From positions 1-16,000 of the forward strand of contig CAJNDS010000813.1 in the NCBI GenBank assembly GCA_905221605.1: DNA of 16,000 nucleotides. Direction: 5' to 3'. A model generated the notes under the pieces. The model was not told the origin of the DNA. It saw only the letters and a list, made by a program, of their open reading frames with translations, and did not search any database. Positions within the stretch are counted from its first letter, which is position 1; every line of letters starts with the position of its first letter. The stretch is from Symbiodinium natans. Lineage: Eukaryota; Sar; Dinophyceae; Suessiales; Symbiodiniaceae. Position numbers and translations under genes: made by a program. Positions 10,007 through 16,000 of the stretch are shown piece after piece.

Positions 10007-10018
10007 TGGTAGCGGAGC
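10007..10018 (+). promoter_or_regulatory. Candidate primer-binding site (initiator Met tRNA type)
   Basis: TGGTAGCGGAGC begins with the TGG that pairs with a tRNA 3' CCA. It matches 10 of 12 positions of a PBS complementary to a metazoan-type initiator Met tRNA 3' end (TGGTAGCAGAGG). It directly follows the CA at 10005-10006 and lies about 40 nt before the first reading frame, which is the expected place. The dinoflagellate tRNA sequence was not available to test the match. Confidence 0.4.
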
Positions 10019-10059
10019 ACACTGTGCATCCGGGACCGAAGCCATGCCTCGTAGCCGTG

Positions 10060-10260
10060 ATGATGGTTTGGGTTGGACCTGACGCTGTGGAGCCAATGGA
10101 GCCCACAGAACCGACAGAGCCCATGGAACTCACAGAACCCCATGCCGCAGAGCCCATGGAAGAAGTGGAACAAGAAGAAGAAATGGAGCCACGAAGAAAG
10201 GAGATCAAAATTCACCGTGTTGGCATGGGAAAAGGCTACGGATCTTCAGCAACCAGCTAA
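10060..10260 (+). CDS. Small Pro/Glu/Thr-repeat acidic ORF at the 5' end of the element
   Basis: A 66-residue frame, with the start chosen at the first in-frame ATG after the candidate primer-binding site. A second ATG follows at 10063, and the frame is open back to an ATG at 9955, which would lie inside the presumed LTR. The product starts MMVWVGPD and then has a degenerate EPTEPMEPTEP-type tract, an acidic EEVEQEEEMEP run, and a basic tail ending GKGYGSSATS. The TAA at 10258-10260 is followed at once by the ATG of the next ORF in the same frame, so the two may once have been, or still be, read as one protein through stop readthrough or before a nonsense mutation. I recognise no domain. It could be an N-terminal gag-like or leader peptide of the retrotransposon. 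Confidence 0.5.
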   Translation: MMVWVGPDAVEPMEPTEPTEPMELTEPHAAEPMEEVEQEEEMEPRRKEIKIHRVGMGKGYGSSATS

Positions 10261-11256
10261 ATGCCTCCAAAGCCGAAGAAGAAGCCCGAACGACCAGTGG
10301 TGGAAGGAAGAGATTACATTCCCTTGGAAGGAGGAGAACCAGACGGGCCAGTGGAGATCGGGAGTCCTAGTTCCTCTAGCCCCGAAACTACAATGGTGTA
10401 CCAAGAGGCACCACCTACACCAAGAAGGGAGCCGAGAACACTTTCGTCTGGGCACATCGCCTTGGAGCTGCAAGAGCAGCAAGTGTCTGCTGAGCAACGC
10501 AGGCGTAGGCAGCTGGAGAGACTCTCTGCACTCTCAGCGGAAGCTGAAAGGATCCAACGGCGAGCAAGGGAGCGAGCCTTGCAGGAGCCAGTTCGGTTTC
10601 CAAAGTCAGGAGGGCCACCGCCACCACCAGCGGGCCCAGAACCAGAGCAAGCTCCAGAGTGTCCACCGCCAGGACAAGAACGAGCTCCAGAGTGTCCACC
10701 TCCGGACCCAATGCCGTGTGGTACGAAACTTCCTCTTCACACGCTGGACGGGGAACCCAGCAACGCAGCAGTGGCGGAACACATCCGCCGGAATGAGGAA
10801 GAGTATGCTGCAAGACGTGCCGGTGCAATTCCTTCAGGAGACGAAGCAAGAGCCAGGGAATCCAAGGAATTTGCTCGTGGAGTTGCATACTTTCGGGCCA
10901 GGTACGGCCAGCGAAGCCAAAGCAGTGGAACAGCGAGTTCCAGCCGAGACACGGGGCCTGGGACCCTACAACCCAGGACGGGGCCTGGGACCCTACAACC
11001 CAGGATGGAAGATGCGAGAGCTGAACCAGGGAGCAGTTCCAGAGGACCACCTCCGAAGGAACGACCTGCTGGAAGCAAGGCGCCACCTCCAGAGCCAAAG
11101 GGACCACCACCGAAGCGAGTGGGAGCAACGCAAGCCACTACGCTCTACCCGAATTCTCCTTGGAGGAGAACAGAAAGGAGAAGAATGCGAGAAAGGGGCG
11201 AGGAGCCAAACCCTGGAAGTGAGGAAGATGAATGGGGAGACTGGTCAGGACAATGA
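10261..11256 (+). CDS. Pro-rich, charged ORF1 of the copia element (unknown function)
   Basis: The 331-residue product starts with a basic PPKPKKKPERP stretch. A predicted helical, Arg/Glu/Gln-rich segment at about residues 63-113 could form a coiled coil. Next comes a Pro-rich tract with a repeated APECPPP unit (about 118-150), a second charged helical part (about 162-220), a perfect 9-residue duplication (GPGTLQPRT-type, DNA 10951-11004), Pro-rich linkers, and an acidic Trp-containing end (EEDEWGDWSGQ). Residue choice is protein-like here, whereas the +1 frame, although also open, reads as Trp/His/Gln-rich shadow, so this is the coding frame. It follows a TAA with no gap and overlaps the gag-pol frame by 29 nt. 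I infer a structural or accessory protein of the element; no family was recognised. Confidence 0.65.
   Translation: MPPKPKKKPERPVVEGRDYIPLEGGEPDGPVEIGSPSSSSPETTMVYQEAPPTPRREPRTLSSGHIALELQEQQVSAEQRRRRQLERLSALSAEAERIQRRARERALQEPVRFPKSGGPPPPPAGPEPEQAPECPPPGQERAPECPPPDPMPCGTKLPLHTLDGEPSNAAVAEHIRRNEEEYAARRAGAIPSGDEARARESKEFARGVAYFRARYGQRSQSSGTASSSRDTGPGTLQPRTGPGTLQPRMEDARAEPGSSSRGPPPKERPAGSKAPPPEPKGPPPKRVGATQATTLYPNSPWRRTERRRMRERGEEPNPGSEEDEWGDWSGQ
10951..11004 (+). repeat. Perfect 27-bp tandem duplication in ORF1
   Basis: Two identical 27-bp units (10951-10977 and 10978-11004), each starting ACGGGGCCTGGGACC, add nine residues to ORF1 in frame. The perfect identity points to a recent slippage or duplication event. 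Confidence 0.93.
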
Positions 11257-14200
11257 GGTCGACTACCAGAAGGAGAAAGCAGAGATCGACTACCAGGAGG
11301 AGAAAACAGAGATCGACTACCAGGAGGAATCAAAATTCTATGGCCTATGTACAAACAAGAGCCTCTACTCCGACAAGACTATGAATGGAACAAGAGATCC
11401 ATTGGTGATGTGGATTTGGACCAGCATTCCAGGAGCAAAGAACCTCTACGACCCCAAGACTATGCAATTCGATTACAATGGAGCAATGGCAATGATGCTT
11501 ATGCTTGGAGTATCAGGTGCGATCATGTTGTGCATTGGATGTTTGCAAGCGACAGTGCACTTGCAGTCATGTCGTCAGTCATGTTTGTGGAGATTGCAAC
11601 ATTCATGTTTTCGGAGGCGCTTGAGCAGAGGGGCACGGAGAGATCACTTGCGTTCGTGTGCTTGTGTGAGAAAACAACAGAGAGGAGCGATGCTGTGTGT
11701 GCTTGTCGTGTTACAGTTTTCTGCAGTGCAAGGGATGCAGCAGAATGGACCACCCCAACAACCCACAGAACTTTCTGAAATTCTGACTGCATTGACAAGG
11801 GCGACCCAAGTTGGAATGAGTGCGCTACAAAGGTTGGAGCAACAAGCAAGCAGTTCGGATGATCTGAACCGAAGGATTGAAAGTGCGACAAAGGCGATCA
11901 AGGCACCAGATGTTTGGAACCCACAAGCCTCGGGAGAACATCCACCGGATTTTACAACCTGGAAACATCAGTTTCTGAATTGGCTCGGTTTTGCCGATTC
12001 GCAGTACTCAGAAGCTCTAAGTATGATTGAAAGTCTGGGAGCAACGCCGATCGATGTTTCGACTCTCACTACAGTGGAGAGAGAACTTTCGACAAAGCTT
12101 TACCACATACTGACTTCGTATATGCGGGGGGCAGCAACGCAACTGTCTCGAAATTGGAGCAGGGAGCGATGTGGGTATCGTCTCTATCAAAGTTTGCTTT
12201 GGGAATACCAACCAGCCACCAAACAACGAGCTCTAACCCTCAGTCAAGCGATTGGGATGTTTCCCAACTTCGATGGGGCCAAGAGCATGGTGGAGCAGAT
12301 TGGTTCACTGGAAAACCTTGTTCGGGAGTACGAGATCGCTTCAGGAAAGACCTACGATCGAGATTTGTTGATGGGAGTTTTGCTTCGATGTTCACCGAGG
12401 GCGATTCGAGACCACCTTACTTTGACAATGCCCGAAGGAACAAACTACATGTCAGTGAAGCAAGCGATTCTTTCATACGAGCAAAGCAGCAAAACTTGGG
12501 ATTACCAGACGGTGTTGAAGCAAAAGACCTTGCAGAACACAGCGAGCAGTTCGAATGCAGATCAAGGACCAGCACCAATGGAAGTGGATGCAGTGTACGA
12601 GAAAGGAGGAGGAAAAGGAAACAAAGGCAACAAAGGAAACAAAGGAGGAAAAGGATCCTACTCGTGGTCAAGCTTTGGAGCAGGATTTCGCCAATGGAGA
12701 AAAGGTGGACGAAAAGGAAGCTACAAAGGAGGAAAGAAAGGACGAGGCAAAGGTTTCCACAAAGGAGGAAAGAAAGGCGGAAAGAAAGGTGGAAAGCATG
12801 GCAAAGGAGGAAAGAAAGGTGGAGGAAAGAAGTTGGACAGAGATGTTTGCCGATTCTGCAAGCAGCGAGGACATTGGGGAAACGAGTGTCCAAACCGCAA
12901 TGTTCGAGAAGTGCAGGCGAGCGAGGCCAGCACCGAGGTACCCCACTCGACAGTCGAGTCTGTTACTCCGTCGCAGAGTGCGAGCCAATACAGGATAAGG
13001 AGAGTGAGGAACATTGATTTCCATCACATTGCGAACACACCACCTGACGGCACAGAGCACTATGAGCTTAGCGAAGTTTCAGAAGAAGAAGGTGATTGGT
13101 TCACCAGAAGGATAGAGGTGCAAGGACCAGAGTGCTACTACATCGGGGATGAGAGTGAGAACAAACAAGATCATGAGAGTGATGAGCTGTATCAATGGTA
13201 TGAAAACAGCTTGGAAAGAGTTCAAGGAGGATTGGGACCTCCAGGAGGATTGGAACCTCTGAGTCAGGGAGGATCGGAACCTCTCAATGTGCGAATGGTC
13301 CAGTTGGACACAAAGCAACATGTGGTGATCTTGGATTCAGGAGCAGATGTGAGTTTGTTACCACGAAGATTGTCGGATGCAGGCGTCGAAGTTTCGACCC
13401 CAACCTCTCTGAGGTTGCAGGACGCACAAGGGGGTGCGATGCGAGTTGAAGGTATGCGGCGAGCAGTTTTGCAGTTCAGTAGCTGCAGTGTGACTGAGGA
13501 CTTTGTGTTGTCGGACACCAATAACATCTTGCTGTCTTTAGGAAGGCTACTCAAAAATGGATGGAAGTTTGTGTCAGTGGGATGCAAACAGCGCCAAGGG
13601 GGCGAGACCTGGGAAGAAACCCAGGCGGGGGAACTTGTATCTCCCGATGGTAAGGCACGGGTGCCTGTGGAATACCAGAGGAATAGCTTGAGATTGACAG
13701 CGGAAGTTAGAGGAGTCGAGCAAGTCAGGGCAGTCAAGGTGACTTTGGCCTATGACTTTGGTAAAGTCCCAGAGAAGGATTGGAGCCTTCTACCGAATGG
13801 AACGCCAGTCCATCGCCATTTTGGACTTGAGTTTGTAAAGCCACCGACAGGTACTTGGAAGTACAGGACCACCATCGTGAAGGTGGGCAACGAATGGGAA
13901 GTGATTGAAGCAACGGAATTGCTCGAGCGAAAATCCGACTTGGAAGATCGAATACCGGGATTGCTTTTTCGATCAGAAATTCTCACATTCTTGCACAGGA
14001 CACCAGAGTATCTGGACAAGTGCTTGGTAGAAGAGGTAGCACCAGAAGAAGCACCAAAGGAGGAAGAAAAGAAGATGGAAGAGGAGCCAGAATGGTTTGG
14101 AAGAGAAAGAGGAGCTCCAGAAGAGTTGCAGGTGCCAGTGCCGAAAGGAGTTGTGAAGCAGCAAGGAAAGGCAGGAGGACACCAAGAGTTGGAACTCGAC

Positions 14201-16000
14201 ATGGGAAGTACTATTGTGGTGAATGGAGAGTCACTCACAGCAACGAGTGAGATTGAGAAGCTGCGAGAAGGTTGTCGGTATTTGGGTTTGAGCGTCTCAG
14301 GGTCAAAGGTGAAGATGTTCAGGAGACTGTGCAACTACCTCACCGAAGACAGAGATGAGGACGCAGAAGAAGTTGCAGACAGGCTGAGGAAGCAAAGGCC
14401 CAAAGCAAGAACAAGACCCGGAGTGCCCGAACCGACAGAAGCAGAGATTGAAGAGCATATGGCAACCCACATGCCAATGCAACCATGGTGTGATTTCTGT
14501 GCAGCAGCAAAGTCGAAACAGGACCATACCCCACAAAGCAGTGAAGCAAAGTATGAAGACCCAGGAAAACCAGTGATCCAGATGGACTTCATGTGCATGG
14601 GTCAGAGCAGTGTGAGTCTGATCATTCTTGATTCATGGACTCGATTTTCGTGGGCGATTCCAGTGCCGGGGAAAGCACCGACGAAGAAGTTGGCCGAGAA
14701 AGTGGTGAAGTTTTCTCTCGAGATGAACTACATTTCCGAAGAAGTTCTGTTTGCGATTGATGTGGAGCCAGCGACAACAGCCTTACTGGATTTGATTGTA
14801 GCAATACGACAAAAGTTAGGCTACAAGGCTGGAAAGTATCCAAACAAGCCCTACCACAAAGGAAGAACAGCGAGAGTGGAACGCCACATTCAGAACCTCA
14901 GGAGACAAAGCCTCACGATGATTGAAATGGTCGAGGATCGGATTGGGGAAAAGATTCCTGAAGATCATGCTTTACGAGCGTGGGCAATTGACCACGCAGC
15001 ATGGTTGTTCAACAGGTACCACCTACACTCAGGGACGCAGAGTACAGCTTTCCAATTGGTCTACGGGAGACCATACCAAGGGCAAATTTTACCCTTCGGA
15101 GAGTATGTGTTTGGTCTGGCCAAGCCTGGAGGAGTGAAGAATCGATCCTTGTGGACAGGAGGAATATGGGTTGGAAAGGACGACCGGGACATGGACGTGA
15201 TTACGTCAAAAGATGGGATCTTTACGTCAAGATCTGTGCGGCGCACACAACCAGCGTGGCGCGCACGTGAGACCCTTCAACTTCAGGGTTCTCCTTGGAC
15301 GAAGAAAGCCCCAAGGCTAGGGCACACCGCGCATGCGGCACCGTTACCGAGAATCGTGGAAGAACCAGGCAAAGAGAAAGAAGGAGGAGAAAATGAGCCA
15401 GAGCCAGCAGGAGATGAAGCAGGATCTGATGTGGAAAGTTCAAAGCATGACACAATCAGTGATCTATTGCTGAGCAGTGGTCAACCTACACCTCGAAGTT
15501 CATCAACGGATTCCAACCAAGGCGGGGGACAAAAGAGAGAAACTGAAGGAGAAGAAAGAGAGGAACCTGCGAAAGCTAGTAAAACAGCAGATGCTGAGGA
15601 GCCACCAACGAAGCAACAAAAGACTGCGGAAAGTTCACCTACAAGTGCTGATCCTGGAAGTCCGAAAGGAAGTCTATTTCCACCGTTGTACGCCGGACAG
15701 GTAGAAGAACAGGAAGACGAAACAGGATATCATGAAGATGACCTTTGGGAAGAAAGAGTCTGGAAGGAATGCGAAGAGGAATATGAAGCGGATAGTGAAG
15801 GAGAAGAAGAAGATGAGGATCGACCACCGAAAGTCAGCGAAGAGGAACTTGAAAGATTGGATGCAGAGGCAGGAAAAGCTGAACTTGACAAACTCGCCAA
15901 CATGAAGGTTGTGAAGACGATCAAGAAGGAAGAGTGTTCAGAGGAAGGTAAGTTTCTGACACTAAGGACAGTTTTCGATTGGAGAAAGAGAGATGGAGTT
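11228..16000 (+). CDS. Ty1/copia gag-pol polyprotein (partial, open at window end)
   Basis: This is the main protein of the retrotransposon: capsid, then enzymes for polyprotein processing, integration and reverse transcription. The start is the ATG at 11228 (A at -3). There is no stop in 1591 codons. Along the product: three EIDYQEEKT repeats (about 10-36); a hydrophobic stretch AMAMMLMLGVSGAIMLCIGC (86-105), then an Arg/Cys-rich segment and a second hydrophobic stretch (155-166); gag-like domain (about 228-426); Lys/Gly-rich basic tract (459-537); CCHC zinc knuckle CRFCKQRGHWGNEC (541-554); aspartic protease VVILDSGADVSLLP with the catalytic Asp at 703; SAP-like motif (about 1004-1038); HHCC finger (H1077, H1081, C1088, C1091); integrase triad D1120, D1178, E1218 (39 residues between the last two); integrase C-terminal GIWVGKDD and TSRSVRR; acidic linker (about 1375-1558); and the RT start at VFDWR (1582-1586). 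Integrase before RT makes it copia. An ATG at 11690 is an alternative start that would drop the first hydrophobic segment. Confidence 0.9.
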   Translation, partial: MNGETGQDNEVDYQKEKAEIDYQEEKTEIDYQEESKFYGLCTNKSLYSDKTMNGTRDPLVMWIWTSIPGAKNLYDPKTMQFDYNGAMAMMLMLGVSGAIMLCIGCLQATVHLQSCRQSCLWRLQHSCFRRRLSRGARRDHLRSCACVRKQQRGAMLCVLVVLQFSAVQGMQQNGPPQQPTELSEILTALTRATQVGMSALQRLEQQASSSDDLNRRIESATKAIKAPDVWNPQASGEHPPDFTTWKHQFLNWLGFADSQYSEALSMIESLGATPIDVSTLTTVERELSTKLYHILTSYMRGAATQLSRNWSRERCGYRLYQSLLWEYQPATKQRALTLSQAIGMFPNFDGAKSMVEQIGSLENLVREYEIASGKTYDRDLLMGVLLRCSPRAIRDHLTLTMPEGTNYMSVKQAILSYEQSSKTWDYQTVLKQKTLQNTASSSNADQGPAPMEVDAVYEKGGGKGNKGNKGNKGGKGSYSWSSFGAGFRQWRKGGRKGSYKGGKKGRGKGFHKGGKKGGKKGGKHGKGGKKGGGKKLDRDVCRFCKQRGHWGNECPNRNVREVQASEASTEVPHSTVESVTPSQSASQYRIRRVRNIDFHHIANTPPDGTEHYELSEVSEEEGDWFTRRIEVQGPECYYIGDESENKQDHESDELYQWYENSLERVQGGLGPPGGLEPLSQGGSEPLNVRMVQLDTKQHVVILDSGADVSLLPRRLSDAGVEVSTPTSLRLQDAQGGAMRVEGMRRAVLQFSSCSVTEDFVLSDTNNILLSLGRLLKNGWKFVSVGCKQRQGGETWEETQAGELVSPDGKARVPVEYQRNSLRLTAEVRGVEQVRAVKVTLAYDFGKVPEKDWSLLPNGTPVHRHFGLEFVKPPTGTWKYRTTIVKVGNEWEVIEATELLERKSDLEDRIPGLLFRSEILTFLHRTPEYLDKCLVEEVAPEEAPKEEEKKMEEEPEWFGRERGAPEELQVPVPKGVVKQQGKAGGHQELELDMGSTIVVNGESLTATSEIEKLREGCRYLGLSVSGSKVKMFRRLCNYLTEDRDEDAEEVADRLRKQRPKARTRPGVPEPTEAEIEEHMATHMPMQPWCDFCAAAKSKQDHTPQSSEAKYEDPGKPVIQMDFMCMGQSSVSLIILDSWTRFSWAIPVPGKAPTKKLAEKVVKFSLEMNYISEEVLFAIDVEPATTALLDLIVAIRQKLGYKAGKYPNKPYHKGRTARVERHIQNLRRQSLTMIEMVEDRIGEKIPEDHALRAWAIDHAAWLFNRYHLHSGTQSTAFQLVYGRPYQGQILPFGEYVFGLAKPGGVKNRSLWTGGIWVGKDDRDMDVITSKDGIFTSRSVRRTQPAWRARETLQLQGSPWTKKAPRLGHTAHAAPLPRIVEEPGKEKEGGENEPEPAGDEAGSDVESSKHDTISDLLLSSGQPTPRSSSTDSNQGGGQKRETEGEEREEPAKASKTADAEEPPTKQQKTAESSPTSADPGSPKGSLFPPLYAGQVEEQEDETGYHEDDLWEERVWKECEEEYEADSEGEEEDEDRPPKVSEEELERLDAEAGKAELDKLANMKVVKTIKKEECSEEGKFLTLRTVFDWRKRDGV
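11255..11335 (+). repeat. Three 27-bp tandem units at the ORF1/gag-pol junction
   Basis: Units at 11255-11281, 11282-11308 and 11309-11335 share GAGATCGACTACCAGGAGGA with few changes. In the gag-pol frame each encodes a nine-residue EIDYQEEKT-type repeat. The first unit begins one base into the TGA stop of ORF1. Confidence 0.9.

Larger units (their letters stand above)
9891..16000 (+). mobile_element. Ty1/copia-type LTR retrotransposon, 5' part, runs off window
   Basis: The element is defined by one long coding region with the copia order gag, zinc knuckle, aspartic protease, integrase and start of reverse transcriptase (integrase before RT, unlike gypsy). The left limit is set where homology to the inverted array copy ends (9890), so it is provisional. 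The real 5' LTR start has not been located, because its 3' LTR partner lies outside the window. The catalytic motifs seen are all intact and the main ORF has no stop in 4.77 kb, so this copy is young or recently active. RT, RNase H and 3' LTR are not in view. Confidence 0.85.

Noticed and set aside
10049-10062. CTCGTAGCCGTGAT resembles the start of the dinoflagellate spliced leader.
   Set aside because: Only the 7-base core CGTAGCC matches. The rest of the leader is absent, so it is most likely chance.
10415-11128. A 237-codon minus-strand frame opposite ORF1.
   Set aside because: The purine-rich coding strand leaves few stop codons on the other strand. Residue content is Leu/Val/Pro shadow, and the + strand frame is clearly the protein-like one.
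10061-11227. The gag-pol frame stays open upstream across all of ORF1, so a single 5.9-kb open frame exists.
   Set aside because: In this stretch it reads as Trp/His/Gln/Arg-rich text with no domain, as expected for the shadow of a Pro/Glu-rich frame. I start gag-pol at 11228. True dual coding is not excluded but is not supported.
12154-13017. Frames of 287 codons (12154-13017) and 147 codons (12555-12998) on the + strand, and several long minus-strand frames here.
   Set aside because: They overlap the gag and Lys/Gly-rich part of the polyprotein. The zinc knuckle and gag read only in the frame of 11228-16000.
15947-15970. A GTAAGT donor-like sequence with a CAG 24 bp downstream suggested an intron.
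   Set aside because: 24 bp is too short for an intron, and the frame reads straight through into the expected RT start VFDWR.

Overview
The window looks like nuclear DNA of a dinoflagellate, most likely a Symbiodiniaceae or related Suessiales genome. That assignment rests mainly on the style of the Ty1/copia polyprotein in the right half: a Lys/Gly-rich tract before one CCHC knuckle, a short HHCC finger, a long acidic linker between integrase and reverse transcriptase, and an RT start with FDWR. This form is familiar to me from Symbiodinium gene models. No ordinary host gene, rRNA or tRNA was recognised. No spliced-leader sequence was found either.

Left half (1-8690): a head-to-tail array of a roughly 2.5-kb non-coding unit. 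Three almost identical copies (1-2506, 2507-5052, 5053-7614) are followed by a truncated, more damaged fourth (7615-8690). Each full unit carries, in order: the end of a degenerate 10-11 bp GAAACCC-type repeat, a mixed segment with a GC-rich core, an A-rich GCAAA-type segment, a duplicated GGGGCC palindrome module, and then a long block of the phased GAAACCC repeat that leads into the next unit. The short open frames in the units are not convincing as genes.

Middle (8691-9890): a T-rich spacer with no gene, containing one 36-bp reversed fragment of the array (8948-8983). It is followed by a reversed, diverged, internally deleted copy of the unit (9177-9890). The array therefore faces an inverted copy of itself across a spacer of about 490 bp.

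Right half (about 9891-16000): the 5' part of a Ty1/copia-type LTR retrotransposon on the + strand. A possible primer-binding site (10007-10018) follows a CA dinucleotide. Next come a small acidic ORF (10060-10260), directly abutted in the same frame by a 331-codon Pro-rich ORF (10261-11256), and then, overlapping it by 29 nt in the +1 frame, a giant ORF (11228-16000) open to the window edge. That ORF has 1591 codons in the window. In order it encodes a membrane-type hydrophobic segment, gag, a Lys/Gly-rich tract, a CCHC zinc knuckle, an aspartic protease (DSGAD), a SAP-like motif, an HHCC finger, a DDE integrase, an acidic linker and the first residues of reverse transcriptase. The integrase-before-RT order defines copia. 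The rest of RT, RNase H and the 3' LTR lie beyond the window.
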